Origin: Pseudomonadota bacterium
GTDB taxonomy: Bacteria; Pseudomonadota; Gammaproteobacteria; Burkholderiales; Burkholderiaceae_C
Direction of reading: 5' to 3'
Assembly: GCA_018261815.1 (NCBI GenBank)
Contig: JAGTRL010000008.1
Span: 1-36,452, forward strand
Length of the DNA: 36,452 nucleotides
Positions 1 to 10,256 of the stretch are shown piece after piece (positions within the stretch are counted from its first letter, which is position 1; every line of letters begins with the position of its first letter). The notes beneath the pieces were generated by a model. The model ran no database searches. It was not told the origin of the DNA and saw nothing but the letters and a program-made list of their open reading frames with translations. The translations under genes were made by a program, and so were the position numbers.

Positions 1-426
1 CTGCTGCCAGGCGTAATAGCCTGGCAGGTCGAACCCACAGGTGCCGCCGGGAATGCTGATGCGGCTGCGGATGCTCATCAGCCAATCGTTGCCGGTCAGC
101 GCCTGACCGGCCTTGCCGGGCAGCTGGTTGAGCCCGTCGAACGCGTGGTCGATGCGTGCAACGACCGCGTCGAGCGCGGCTTCGGAGATCTGCGGGTTGC
201 CACGATAGCCCTGCAACTGGCTGCGATGGCGCTCGAGTTCCTTCAGTAAATCGGACTTCAGGTCGGCACGCGAGGCCACGTCCATGATCTCGAACACCGT
301 GACCAATGCGAAATGGTGGTCCACTGCGGCGTCGCGGCGCATCAGCTGACCGAGACGGTCGAACAAATGCTCCAGCCTGAGCATCGTGCGGATGCTTTCA
401 TTGAACGGGTACTCGTACAGAACCAA
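1..426 (-). CDS. zapD: Cell division protein ZapD (N-terminal part, runs off the window)
   Basis: ZapD is a cytoplasmic protein that binds and bundles FtsZ filaments and so stabilises the division ring. The visible 142 codons read LVLYEYPFNESIRTMLRLEH near the N-terminus and end in a segment containing SIPGGTCGFDLPGYYAWQQ, which matches the conserved RLSIPGG-CFDLP core of the family. The start chosen is TTG at 426, because family members begin directly with (M)xLYEYPFNE and a GGAGAG ribosome site lies 7 nt upstream. No ATG or GTG occurs in frame between here and the coaE stop at 496-498. The gene follows coaE by 69 bp, the usual Burkholderiales order downstream of pilBCD. The C-terminal part lies beyond base 1. 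Identity is confident; the TTG start is an inference. Confidence 0.9.
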   Translation of the reverse strand, partial: MVLYEYPFNESIRTMLRLEHLFDRLGQLMRRDAAVDHHFALVTVFEIMDVASRADLKSDLLKELERHRSQLQGYRGNPQISEAALDAVVARIDHAFDGLNQLPGKAGQALTGNDWLMSIRSRISIPGGTCGFDLPGYYAWQQ

Positions 427-495
427 GGCCGGGCTCTCCGGTATCAGGCTTGCGGACAGGCAAGCTGCGTTGGAGCCGCCTGCGACAAGATTGTT

Positions 496-1134
496 TCACA
501 GGCCTGCGGTGTGACCTCGCGGCAGCCTGATCCAGTGCTGCCAAAGCACCGTCACCTGAGCATTGAGGGCACCGAGTGCAAGGCCGTCATTGAAGATCAC
601 TGCATCGGCGATGGCGCGCCGCGCTGCGCGTGGCGTCTGCTGCTCCATCACACGCTGCACCTGCTCGGCGGACCAGCCGGAGCGCTGCATCACACGCTGC
701 ACCTGCGTGTCTTCACGGCAGTCGACCACCAGCAACCGGTTGACCCGCTGGCGCCACGGACTGGCTGCCGACAGCAGCGGCACGTCGAAGACCACCGGCC
801 GCCCGCCGGAGAGGTCGGCCTGGCGCTGGGCTTCGTGGCCGATCATCGGGTGCAGGATTGATTCGAGCCGCCGCCGTGCCGAAGTGTCGCCGAAGGCCAG
901 CGAACGCATGCGTGCGCGGTCCATCGCGCCGTCGGCGTCGATGATTTCGGGCCCGAACTCGCGCTCCAGCGCAGGCAGGGCCGCACCATGGGGCGCGGTT
1001 AACGCATGGGCGATGGCATCGGTGTCCACCAGCACGGCACCGCAGGCCACCAGCATCGTGGCCACCGTGCTCTTGCCGCTGCCGATGCCGCCAGTCAGCC
1101 CGAGATGCAGCGGCTTCAGAGCGTCGGGAACCAC
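496..1134 (-). CDS. coaE: Dephospho-CoA kinase
   Basis: CoaE phosphorylates the 3'-hydroxyl of dephospho-CoA with ATP, the last step of coenzyme A synthesis, in the cytosol. Near the N-terminus it has the P-loop LTGGIGSGKST (about residues 13-23), then VDTDAIAH, and the LHP-PLL pattern (SILHPMIG, VFDVPLLS) typical of the family. With a GTG start at 1134 the product is 212 aa, close to the usual 200-210. That start lies inside the 3' end of pilD (19-bp overlap), so translation is probably coupled. No clear Shine-Dalgarno is visible. CTG codons at 1119 and 1110 are less likely alternatives. The open frame extends further upstream inside pilD, but that stretch has no family similarity. Co-transcribed with pilBCD. 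Confidence 0.93.
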   Translation of the reverse strand: MVPDALKPLHLGLTGGIGSGKSTVATMLVACGAVLVDTDAIAHALTAPHGAALPALEREFGPEIIDADGAMDRARMRSLAFGDTSARRRLESILHPMIGHEAQRQADLSGGRPVVFDVPLLSAASPWRQRVNRLLVVDCREDTQVQRVMQRSGWSAEQVQRVMEQQTPRAARRAIADAVIFNDGLALGALNAQVTVLWQHWIRLPRGHTAGL

Positions 1135-2045
1135 AGCCGCGTGAGGGTCTGGCCGAAGAAGATGGCCGCGATGCCGCCGCCGACCAGGTAGGGGCCGAAG
1201 GGAATGGGTACCTCGCGCTTGTGGCCGCCGAAGGCGATGAGCCCGATGCCGACCACGGCGCCGACGCCCGAGGCCAGCAGCACGATCGACGGCAGCAATT
1301 GCCAGCCGAGCAGCGCGCCCAGTCCGGCCAGCAGTTTGAAGTCCCCTTCGCCCATGCCTTCCACGCCGCGCAGCTTCCTGTAGCTGAAGGCCAGCAGCCA
1401 CAGCGCGCCGTAGCCGGCGAAGGCACCCCAGGCTGCGTCCTCGAGCTCGACGCCGGTCCAGCCCAGGCCGGCGCCGAGCAGGCCCAGGCCGATCAGCGGC
1501 AGCGTCAGGTCATCGGGCAGGTAGGTGGTGTCCAGGTCGATCAGCGCCATGGCCACCATCAGCGCCACCGCAGCGCACCAGACCAGCGTCTGGGCTTGAG
1601 CGCCGAACTTCCATCCGCACGCGGCGAACAGCAGCCCGGTGGCCAGCTCCACCAGGGGATAGCGCTTGGAGATGGCCGTGTCACAGGAGGCGCAACGGCC
1701 CTTGAGGCGCAGCCAGCCGATGAGCGGCAGGTTCTCGTGCCAACGCAGCACATGGCCGCAACTCGGACAGCGCGAACGCGGCCGCGCCAGACTGATCGGA
1801 GCCAGTGCCTGCAATGCATCGCTGATGGCCTGGGCCGCCTGGGCGAAAGCGGCGGGCGGCGCGCCCTTACGGCCGCTGACGCGGCGCCAGGCATCGGCGT
1901 CGCCGAGTTGGTTCTCGGCCACGTCCAGCCACCACTCGCGCTCCAGCACTTTGGGCAGCCGGTGGGCAACCACATTGAGGAAGCTGCCCACGCACAGCCC
2001 GAGCAGGGCCAGCGCCAACGGCGAGAACCAGAGATCCGGCGCCAT
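1116..2045 (-). CDS. pilD: Type IV prepilin leader peptidase / N-methyltransferase
   Basis: PilD is an inner-membrane aspartic protease that cuts the leader from type IV prepilins and type II secretion pseudopilins and methylates the new N-terminus. The 309-aa product shows two CxxC pairs (C93/C96 and C118/C121) in the cytoplasmic methyltransferase loop. It also has the two catalytic aspartate motifs, IDLDTTYLPDD (about 169-179) and GMGEGDFKLL (231-240), and roughly seven hydrophobic segments. The start is ATG at 2045 (MAPDLWFSPL), 8 bp after the pilC stop; longer open frame upstream overlaps pilC and is not family-like. About 50 residues lie between the first membrane segment and the first CxxC, longer than in minimal homologues. 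The product probably serves both the pilus and any type II secretion machinery in the cell. Confidence 0.96.
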   Translation of the reverse strand: MAPDLWFSPLALALLGLCVGSFLNVVAHRLPKVLEREWWLDVAENQLGDADAWRRVSGRKGAPPAAFAQAAQAISDALQALAPISLARPRSRCPSCGHVLRWHENLPLIGWLRLKGRCASCDTAISKRYPLVELATGLLFAACGWKFGAQAQTLVWCAAVALMVAMALIDLDTTYLPDDLTLPLIGLGLLGAGLGWTGVELEDAAWGAFAGYGALWLLAFSYRKLRGVEGMGEGDFKLLAGLGALLGWQLLPSIVLLASGVGAVVGIGLIAFGGHKREVPIPFGPYLVGGGIAAIFFGQTLTRLWFPTL

Positions 2046-2053
2046 GCCGGTGA

Positions 2054-3274
2054 TCAGACCACCGCGCCCAGCTTGAAGATCGGCAGGTACATCGAGACCA
2101 CGATGCCGCCGATCAGCACGCCGAGGATGACGATGATGAACGGCTCCATCAGGCTGGAAAGGCCCTTGACCATTTCGTCGACTTCGTCTTCGTAGAACTC
2201 GGCGCACTTGGCGAGCATGTGGTCGAGCGCACCGGACTCCTCGCCGATTGCGGCCATCTGCAGCACCATGGTCGGGAAGACGCCGGTGGTGGTCATGGCG
2301 GTGGTCAGGGCCGATCCGGTGGACACGTCCTTCTGGATCTGCGTTGTGGCCAGGCGGTACACCGCATTGCCCGAGGCGCCACCCACCGAATCGAGGGCTT
2401 CGACCAGCGGCACGCCGGCGGCAAACATGGTGGACAGCGTGCGCGTCCAGCGCGCGACCACCGACTTGTTGATCAGATCACCGAAGACCGGCATGCGCAG
2501 CAGCAGCCGGTCCATGGTCATCTGCATCTTTTCGGACCGCTTCCACGACTCGAGGAAGAAGTACATCCCGCCGAACAGGAAGCCGAAGATGGCCCACCAG
2601 TAGGCGACGAAAAATTCCGACAGCGCGATGACGAACAGCGTCGGCGCCGGCAGGTCGGCGCCGAACGAGCGGAAGACTTCCTTGAACGACGGGATCACGA
2701 AGATCATGATCACCGTCAGCACGACGAAGGCGACGACGATCACCGCGATCGGGTACATCAGCGCCGACTTGATCTTGCTCTTGATGGCCAGCGTCTTTTC
2801 CTGATAGATGGCCAGCCGGTCGAGCAGCGCTTCCAGGATACCGCCGGCCTCGCCGGCTTCCACCAGGTTGCAGTACAGCGCATCGAACTGCATCGGGTGC
2901 TTGCGGAAGGCCGAGGACAGGCTGGTGCCAGTCTCGACGTCGCCGCGGATCTCGTTCAGCAGCCGCGTCAGCCGCGGGTTGGTACTGCCGCGGGCGACGA
3001 TGTCGAAGGCCTGCAGCAACGGCACGCCAGCCTTCATCATCGTGGCCAGCTGGCGCGTGAAGATGGCGATGTCCTTTTGCTTGATCGCCTTGCCGCCGCT
3101 GGTGCGGCGCTTCTTCACCTTGGTGATCAGGATGCCCTGGCGGCGCAGGCTGGCGTTGACCACGGCCTCGCCGCCGGCGCGGATCTCGCCGCGCACCAGC
3201 TTGCCGTTCTTGTCCTTGCCTTCCCACTCGAAGATCGAGTCCTTGGTGCCTCTTGTGGCTACTGCAGTTGCCAT
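2054..3274 (-). CDS. pilC: Type IV pilus inner-membrane platform protein PilC (GspF family)
   Basis: PilC is the polytopic inner-membrane platform on which the PilB and PilT ATPases act during pilus assembly and retraction. The 406-aa product has the two tandem T2SF domains of the family, roughly residues 70-195 and 275-396. The family signature [11 protein letters not shown] occurs in the first domain and [12 protein letters not shown] in the second. Strongly hydrophobic segments lie near 170-190, 220-240 and 380-400. The start ATG at 3274 is preceded at 5 nt by GGAG. It lies 49 bp after pilB and 8 bp before pilD on the same strand, the standard pilBCD operon. Length and motifs are normal. 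Confidence 0.96.
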   Translation of the reverse strand: MATAVATRGTKDSIFEWEGKDKNGKLVRGEIRAGGEAVVNASLRRQGILITKVKKRRTSGGKAIKQKDIAIFTRQLATMMKAGVPLLQAFDIVARGSTNPRLTRLLNEIRGDVETGTSLSSAFRKHPMQFDALYCNLVEAGEAGGILEALLDRLAIYQEKTLAIKSKIKSALMYPIAVIVVAFVVLTVIMIFVIPSFKEVFRSFGADLPAPTLFVIALSEFFVAYWWAIFGFLFGGMYFFLESWKRSEKMQMTMDRLLLRMPVFGDLINKSVVARWTRTLSTMFAAGVPLVEALDSVGGASGNAVYRLATTQIQKDVSTGSALTTAMTTTGVFPTMVLQMAAIGEESGALDHMLAKCAEFYEDEVDEMVKGLSSLMEPFIIVILGVLIGGIVVSMYLPIFKLGAVV

Positions 3275-3323
3275 CGTGTCTCCGGCGCAAGCCTGTTCAA
3301 ACGTGGGGCGTGTGCGGCGTCTG

Positions 3324-5048
3324 TCATTCGTTGGTGACGGAAATCACCTCTTCCAGCGTGGTGGCGCCGGTACGAACCTTCAGCAATCCCGACTGACGCA
3401 GATCGCGCACACCTTCCTTCTGTGCCTGGGCGGCGATGTCCATCGAGGTGCCTTCCGCCAGGATGATGCGTTGTATCGCGTCCGTGATCGGCATCACCTG
3501 ATAGAGGCCGACCCGGCCCTTGTAGCCGTTGTTGCACGCCGAACATCCGACCGCCCGATAGGGCTTCCAGCTGCCGTCCAGATCGGTCTCGACGAAGCCC
3601 GCGCGCAACAACGCCTCGCGAGGATAGTCCGCCTGGGCCTTGCAGTTCTCGCACAGGCGTCGCGCCAGCCGCTGCGCCGTGATGAGTAGCACGCTTGCCG
3701 CAATGTTGAAGGGCGCCACGCCCATGTTGAGCAAGCGCGTCAACGTGGTCGGCGCGTCGTTGGTGTGAAGCGTGGACATCACCATGTGTCCGGTCTGCGC
3801 CGCCTTGATCGCGATGTCGGCGGTTTCCAGGTCGCGGATCTCGCCGACCATGATGATGTCCGGGTCCTGCCGCAGAAAGGACTTCAGCGCCGCGGCGAAG
3901 GTCAGGCCGGCCTTGTCGTTGACGTTGACCTGGTTCACACCCGGCAGGTTGATTTCGGCCGGGTCCTCGACGGTGCATATGTTCACCCCCGGCTGGTTCA
4001 GGATGTTCAGGCAGGTGTACAGCGACACCGTCTTGCCGCTGCCGGTGGGACCGGTGACCAGAACCATGCCGTAGGGACGCTGGATCACCTGCATCAGGCG
4101 GTCACGTTCGACCTTCTCGTAGCCCAGGGCTTCGATGCCGAGCTTGGCGCTGGACGGATCGAGGATCCGGATGACGATCTTCTCGCCGAACAGCGTGGGC
4201 AGCGTGCTGATGCGGAAGTCGATGGCCTTGTTGCCGAACTTGAGCTTGAGCCGACCGTCCTGCGGTACCCGCTTCTCGGCAATGTCCATGCGCGAGATGA
4301 CCTTGATGCGCGAGGCCAGCTTGTCCTTGATGGCCAGGGGCGGCTGGGTGATCTCGCGCAGCTCGCCGTCGATGCGGAAACGCACCCGATAGTTGTATTC
4401 ATAGGGCTCGAAGTGCAGGTCGGAGGCGCGGGCGTTGATCGCGTCGATCAGCATCTTCTGCAGGAAGCGCACCACAGGTGCGTCTTCCACTTCCTGCGAG
4501 ACCTCGGCACCTTCCTGGGCGGCTGCATCGTCGTCGGTGACGTCGAACTCGAAGTCGCCGCCCGCGAGCTGCTCCATTGCCTCGTTGACGCTGGCGCCCT
4601 GGGCTTCCAGGATGCGCATCAGCTTGTCGTACTCGACGATCACCCACTCGGGCGAGAGCTGCGTGGCGAACTTGATGCGCTCCACCGCCTCCTGGTCGGT
4701 GGGATCGGCCGCGCCAATGAACAGACGGTTGCCGCGCTTGCCCAGCACCATCAACTGGTACTGCAGGGCGAGCTTCGGGTCGACGATGCCGCGTGGCAGC
4801 CGCGTCATGTCGACCGCGTTCAGGTCGAGCAACGGAAGCGCGAGTGCGGTGGACAGCGTGTGGGCCAGTTCGGCCGGTGGCACGGCTCCGGCGGAAACCA
4901 CGGCAGACACGAAACTGGCGCGCCGCTCCTTGGCGCTGCGTGCCAAATCTTCGGCTGCCTTGGCGCTGAGCTTGCCTGCGTGCACAAGCACACGGGCGAC
5001 CCCGGAAAGGGCCGACTTGGGCGACTCGACGAGCGTGTCAACTGCCAT
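3324..5048 (-). CDS. pilB: Type IV pilus assembly ATPase PilB (GspE family)
   Basis: PilB is the hexameric cytoplasmic ATPase that powers pilus extension. The 574-aa product has an N-terminal GspE-N/MshEN-type domain (about 20-160) and the secretion ATPase core. Motifs visible are Walker A GPTGSGKT (333-340), the Asp box around RILDPSS, Walker B DPDIIMVGEIRD (395-406), the His box STLHTNDAP, and a tetracysteine zinc site CENC (466-469) with CSAC (502-505). The ATG at 5048 has a GAGGAAG ribosome site 10 nt upstream. It is the first gene of the pilB-pilC-pilD-coaE-zapD run. The zinc site and overall length distinguish it from the retraction ATPase PilT. Confidence 0.97.
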   Translation of the reverse strand: MAVDTLVESPKSALSGVARVLVHAGKLSAKAAEDLARSAKERRASFVSAVVSAGAVPPAELAHTLSTALALPLLDLNAVDMTRLPRGIVDPKLALQYQLMVLGKRGNRLFIGAADPTDQEAVERIKFATQLSPEWVIVEYDKLMRILEAQGASVNEAMEQLAGGDFEFDVTDDDAAAQEGAEVSQEVEDAPVVRFLQKMLIDAINARASDLHFEPYEYNYRVRFRIDGELREITQPPLAIKDKLASRIKVISRMDIAEKRVPQDGRLKLKFGNKAIDFRISTLPTLFGEKIVIRILDPSSAKLGIEALGYEKVERDRLMQVIQRPYGMVLVTGPTGSGKTVSLYTCLNILNQPGVNICTVEDPAEINLPGVNQVNVNDKAGLTFAAALKSFLRQDPDIIMVGEIRDLETADIAIKAAQTGHMVMSTLHTNDAPTTLTRLLNMGVAPFNIAASVLLITAQRLARRLCENCKAQADYPREALLRAGFVETDLDGSWKPYRAVGCSACNNGYKGRVGLYQVMPITDAIQRIILAEGTSMDIAAQAQKEGVRDLRQSGLLKVRTGATTLEEVISVTNE

Positions 5049-5211
5049 CGGCTGGATGCTTCCTCGTAACGATCGATTGCATCATCGCTGATACCCCCGG
5101 CCCTGTAAACCGAAGCAGCGGCAACGCGTGCAATCGTTCATGCCCGGCGCCTGCTGCCCGGCTGACGGCAGTGGCGTCCATGCAAGAACCGGCATGCGGA
5201 CCGCAGTTGTT

Positions 5212-5288
5212 TGGTCGGGGTGAGAGGATTCGAACCTCCGGCCTCTACGTCCCGAACGTAGCGCTCTACCAGGCTAAGCTACACCCCG
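5212..5288 (-). tRNA. tRNA-Pro (anticodon CGG)
   Basis: Read on the minus strand this 77-nt segment folds as a complete cloverleaf. The acceptor stem is CGGGGTG/CACCCCG (7 bp), the D arm contains AGCTTAGCCTGGTAGAGC, the anticodon stem is CTACG/CGTAG around loop TTCGGGA, and the T arm contains TTCGAAT. The anticodon is CGG, reading CCG proline codons, a heavily used codon in this GC-rich genome. Discriminator A and a genomically encoded CCA (5212-5214) are present. It lies 37 bp downstream of ispB on the same strand. Confidence 0.97.
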
Positions 5289-5300
5289 ATGGGCCGACTC

Positions 5301-5318
5301 AAAAGCCGAACCGTCGGC
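5301..5318 (-). terminator. Possible weak intrinsic terminator between ispB and tRNA-Pro
   Basis: On the minus strand GCCGA-CGGT-TCGGC (5318 to 5305) forms a 5-bp stem with a 4-nt loop and is followed directly by TTTT (5304-5301). It sits between the ispB stop and the tRNA. The stem and T-tract are short, so termination may be partial. Confidence 0.4.
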
Positions 5319-5325
5319 CGGACGC

Positions 5326-6309
5326 TCAGAACGAGCGGTGCACCGACCGAACGCATAATTCTACCAGAGCATCCCGGGCCGCCGACTGCGGCAGCACGCG
5401 CAGACAGCTGCGCGCTTGGTCGGCTTCAAGCTGCGCTACCGCCCGGGTGGCGTCCAACGCACCGGTGCGCCGCACCACGTCAACGATTTGTGGCAGACCT
5501 TGCACCTCGCCATGCTCAATGGCATGGCGGATCAGTTCCCTTTCGGCCCGAGTACCCCGCTCCATCGCGATCAGCAACGGCAGGGTCGGCTTGCCTTCGC
5601 GCAGATCGTCGCCGACGTTCTTGCCAAGCGCATGCGGGTCGCCTTCATAGTCCAGCAGGTCGTCGACCAGCTGGAAGGCGGTGCCGAGCGATCGCCCGTA
5701 GTCGGCGCAGCACTCTTCGACGTCCATGCCGACACTGGCAAGCACCGCGCCTAGGCGGGCACTGGCCTCGAACAGCTTTGCCGTCTTGAAGCGGATCACA
5801 CGCAGATAGTCGGCCACCGCCAGATCAGCATCGTGGATGTTCATCAGCTGAAGCACTTCACCTTCGGCGATGACATTGGTGGCATCAGCCAACACTTCCA
5901 GCACGCGCATGCGGTTCACCGACACCATCATCTGGAAGGCGCGGGAATAGAGAAAGTCGCCGACCAGCACGCTGGCGGCGTTGCCAAACATCGCATTGGC
6001 TGTCTGTCGGCCCCGGCGCAGCGAGGACTCGTCCACCACGTCGTCATGCAGCAGCGTGGCGGTATGGATGAATTCGACGATCGCAGCGAGCTCGTAGCGC
6101 TCCCGGCCTTCGAACCCCAAGGCCTGCGCGAACAGCAGCACCAGGCGCGGTCGGATGCGCTTGCCACCGGCGCTGATGATGTAGTTGGATATCTGGTCGA
6201 TCAGCGCCACCCGCGACGACAGGCGCTCGCGGATGGTCGCGTCCACCTCCTGCATCGCCGCGGTCAACGGATCGGTGCGAAGTTCGAGGGAGGCTTGGAC
6301 GTCGAGCAC
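5326..6309 (-). CDS. ispB: Octaprenyl diphosphate synthase (trans-polyprenyl synthase)
   Basis: IspB condenses isopentenyl diphosphate units onto farnesyl diphosphate to make the all-trans polyprenyl tail of ubiquinone. The 327-aa product has the first aspartate-rich motif DDVVDE (D89, D90, D93) with LRRGRQTAN following, the GGKRIRP substrate-binding segment (48-54), and the second aspartate-rich motif DDLLDY (216-221). The start is GTG at 6309, with AGGA 4 nt upstream; family members begin at about this point. Chain length cannot be read from sequence with certainty; C40 is assumed from ispB orthologues beside rplU. It is divergent from rplU-rpmA-obgE, the classic proteobacterial arrangement. 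Confidence 0.95.
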   Translation of the reverse strand: MLDVQASLELRTDPLTAAMQEVDATIRERLSSRVALIDQISNYIISAGGKRIRPRLVLLFAQALGFEGRERYELAAIVEFIHTATLLHDDVVDESSLRRGRQTANAMFGNAASVLVGDFLYSRAFQMMVSVNRMRVLEVLADATNVIAEGEVLQLMNIHDADLAVADYLRVIRFKTAKLFEASARLGAVLASVGMDVEECCADYGRSLGTAFQLVDDLLDYEGDPHALGKNVGDDLREGKPTLPLLIAMERGTRAERELIRHAIEHGEVQGLPQIVDVVRRTGALDATRAVAQLEADQARSCLRVLPQSAARDALVELCVRSVHRSF

Positions 6310-6444
6310 GTGATCCTGCGCGGAAGTTGTTCCAGATTATAGGAAGCAGTGCATGCCCCAGGCTTTGCCGGCGCGAAGGTGCAGCCCGGCGATGTGGCTG
6401 CCGATTGCACAGGACCGAAAGCCACGGGCGAAAAGTAATTTTCA

Positions 6445-6453
6445 TGCTATATT
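6445..6453 (+). promoter_or_regulatory. Extended -10 promoter for rplU-rpmA
   Basis: TGCTATATT is an extended -10 element (TGn followed by TATATT) in an AT-rich island (6431-6457) within otherwise GC-rich DNA, in the divergent ispB-rplU spacer. No convincing -35 hexamer lies at 17 bp, which fits an extended -10 promoter. The predicted transcript start is near 6460. Confidence 0.6.
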
Positions 6454-6459
6454 TATAGG

Positions 6460-6621
6460 CTGATCGCCGGAGATGGCCCGGTTGCCGGGCGTCTTGCAGT
6501 GTGGCGACGGGCCAATTCCGCCGGGTCTGCATGCCCCTGCGGAAGGCGGCTGAAGGCTGCGGTCCGCCGGCTTCGACGCGCAGTTCTTGCGCGTGGCGAC
6601 GGTCTCAACGAAAGGGCAGAT
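6460..6621 (+). other. Long 5' leader of rplU with a stem-loop near the start codon
   Basis: If the extended -10 at 6445-6453 is used, rplU has an untranslated leader of about 160 nt. It contains a perfect 7-bp stem with a 5-nt loop (ACGCGCA-GTTCT-TGCGCGT, 6576-6594), ending 27 nt before the ATG, and other GC-rich complementary stretches. Ribosomal protein mRNAs are often regulated by their own product through such leaders. That role here is inferred only from position and structure. No gene is seen in the 312-bp ispB-rplU spacer. Confidence 0.4.
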
Positions 6622-6933
6622 ATGTACGCGGTCATAAAAACCGGCGGCAAACAGTACAAGGTTGCAGCCGGCGAGAACATCAAGGTAGAACAGATCGCTG
6701 CGGACGTAGGCCAGGAAGTTGTTCTGGACCAGGTGCTGGCCATCGGCAGTGGCACCGAACTGAAGGTCGGGACTCCCTGGGTCAGCGGCGCCAGCGTCAA
6801 GGCTACCGTGGTGGCGCAGGGCAAGCACGACAAGGTGCGCATCTTCAAGATGCGTCGACGCAAGCACTATCAGAAGCACGGCGGGCATCGTCAAGCCTAC
6901 ACCGAGTTGCAAATCAGCTCGGTCAGTGCCTGA
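6622..6933 (+). CDS. rplU: 50S ribosomal protein L21
   Basis: L21 binds 23S rRNA and is a component of the large ribosomal subunit. The 103-aa product begins [14 protein letters not shown] and carries the [14 protein letters not shown] segment that defines the C-terminal part of the family; the length is exactly typical. The start ATG at 6622 is preceded by AAAGGGC. In-frame sequence further upstream is leader, not protein. It is followed by rpmA after 41 bp, the universal L21-L27 pair. Confidence 0.98.
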   Translation: MYAVIKTGGKQYKVAAGENIKVEQIAADVGQEVVLDQVLAIGSGTELKVGTPWVSGASVKATVVAQGKHDKVRIFKMRRRKHYQKHGGHRQAYTELQISSVSA

Positions 6934-6957
6934 GCCTCACGCGCAGCAACCCGAACC

Positions 6958-6972
6958 TTCAGGAGTCCTGAA
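6958..6972 (+). repeat. Perfect palindrome covering the rpmA ribosome-binding site
   Basis: TTCAGGA-G-TCCTGAA is a 15-bp palindrome whose centre contains AGGAG, the Shine-Dalgarno of rpmA (start 6975). In RNA it can form a 5-bp stem UUCAG/CUGAA with loop GAGUC, partly masking the ribosome site. The structure is seen; a regulatory role is inference. Confidence 0.45.
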
Positions 6973-6974
6973 CC

Positions 6975-7232
6975 ATGGCACAGAAAAAAGGCGGCGGTTC
7001 CACCCGGAACGGTCGTGACTCGAAACCGAAGATGCTGGGCGTCAAGGTCTATGGCGGCCAGACCGTGAGCGCCGGTTCGATCATCGTTCGCCAGCGTGGC
7101 ACCAAGTTCCATGCCGGCACCAACGTCGGCATGGGTCGCGATCACACGCTCTTTGCGACGATCGATGGGACCGTGTCCTTCGACGTGAAGGGTGCGCTCA
7201 ACAGGCAGACGGTGTTCGTCAGCCCGGCCTGA
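6975..7232 (+). CDS. rpmA: 50S ribosomal protein L27
   Basis: L27 sits near the peptidyl-transferase centre of the large subunit. The 85-aa product begins [16 protein letters not shown] and contains [19 protein letters not shown], the family signature. There is no N-terminal cleavable extension of the Firmicutes kind. The ATG at 6975 has AGGAG 9 nt upstream, within a palindrome. It is co-transcribed with rplU and followed by a strong terminator. Confidence 0.98.
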   Translation: MAQKKGGGSTRNGRDSKPKMLGVKVYGGQTVSAGSIIVRQRGTKFHAGTNVGMGRDHTLFATIDGTVSFDVKGALNRQTVFVSPA

Positions 7233-7250
7233 GCTCGCCAAACGCCGAGC

Positions 7251-7276
7251 CGAAGCCCCGGTTCGCCGGGGCTTCG
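7251..7276 (+). terminator. Strong stem-loop terminator after rpmA
   Basis: CGAAGCCCCGG-TTCG-CCGGGGCTTCG is a perfect 11-bp stem closed by a UUCG tetraloop, followed by TCGTTCT. It lies between the rpmA stop (7232) and obgE ATG (7298). It probably separates ribosomal protein expression from obgE-proB or attenuates read-through. The downstream T-run is interrupted. Confidence 0.75.
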
Positions 7277-7285
7277 TCGTTCTAA

Positions 7286-9494
<2,209 letters not shown>

Positions 9495-9507
9495 GCGCAG
9501 GCGGGCC

Positions 9508-10131
9508 TCAGGCTTTTTCCGGACCCGGCACCACGCCGTTGCCGGCCAGGCCCTCGGGCGGCGGCACCACCAGCGGCGGGTCGCGCGGCGCATCGAAGCC
9601 GCTGTCATCGTAGCGCTGGGTACGCATGCCGGCGCGCAGGTAGCGGTTGGGGTGGTGAACCCGCGGCAGAAAGCGTGACAGCTCCGTCAGAGCCATCTCG
9701 TAGACATTGCGCTTGAACTCGATCACCACGTCAAGCGGCACCCAATAGTCGTTCCAGCGCCAAGCATCGAACTCCGGGTGGTCCGTGGCGCGCAGATTCA
9801 TGTCACTGTCGCGGCCGACCAAGCGCAGCAGGAACCAGATCTGCTTTTGGCCGCGGTAGTGGCCGCGTGCCTCCTTGCGTATGAAATGGTCGGGTACCTC
9901 GTAGCGCAACCAGTCACGGGTGCGCGCAATCACCTGCACGTGTTCGGGTCGCAGCCCGACCTCTTCGTGCAGTTCCCGGAACATCGCCTGTTCCGGCGTC
10001 TCGCCATGCTTGATGCCGCCTTGCGGGAACTGCCACGAGTGGGTACGAAGCCGCTTGCCCCAGAAAACCTGATTGCGCGCATTGAGCAGGACGACGCCGA
10101 CGTTGGGCCTGAAGCCGTCACGGTCGAGCAT
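9508..10131 (-). CDS. rppH: RNA pyrophosphohydrolase (Nudix)
   Basis: RppH removes pyrophosphate from the 5' end of mRNAs and so triggers RNase E decay. The 207-aa product begins [20 protein letters not shown] and has the complete Nudix box GxxxxxExxxxxxxREUxEExGU at residues 38-60 (GGIKHGE...RELHEEVGL). ATG at 10131 is preferred over the in-frame TTG at 10137, because orthologues begin MLDREGFRPN and a GGGG ribosome site lies about 7 nt upstream. The C-terminal 45 residues (proline-rich, [10 protein letters not shown]) go beyond the E. coli length and are typical of Burkholderiales. It is divergent from proS and convergent with proB, with a 13-bp gap. Confidence 0.95.
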   Translation of the reverse strand: MLDRDGFRPNVGVVLLNARNQVFWGKRLRTHSWQFPQGGIKHGETPEQAMFRELHEEVGLRPEHVQVIARTRDWLRYEVPDHFIRKEARGHYRGQKQIWFLLRLVGRDSDMNLRATDHPEFDAWRWNDYWVPLDVVIEFKRNVYEMALTELSRFLPRVHHPNRYLRAGMRTQRYDDSGFDAPRDPPLVVPPPEGLAGNGVVPGPEKA

Positions 10132-10142
10132 AATCAAACCCC

Positions 10143-10160
10143 GATTTCTTGATTGAAATC
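10143..10160. promoter_or_regulatory. Inverted repeat in the rppH-proS divergent promoter region
   Basis: GATTTC-TTGATT-GAAATC is a perfect 6-bp inverted repeat with a 6-nt spacer in an AT-rich patch (10138-10168) of the divergent spacer. It may be an operator or part of overlapping promoters. I see no clear -35/-10 pair, so the role is open. Confidence 0.3.
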
Positions 10161-10256
10161 ATTATTGCACCGGCTGCATGGCCCGTGCGAGCCCTTGCTT
10201 TCCCGCACCCAGGCGCCGCCCGCCCGAGCTCGCGCGCCATTGCCTTTTCACACCCG

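Noticed and set aside
5100..5160. Possible sigma-54 promoter upstream of pilB (TTGCACGCGTTGC on the minus strand)
   Set aside because: The spacing between the GG- and GC-type elements is wrong for a -24/-12 promoter and the GG is missing.
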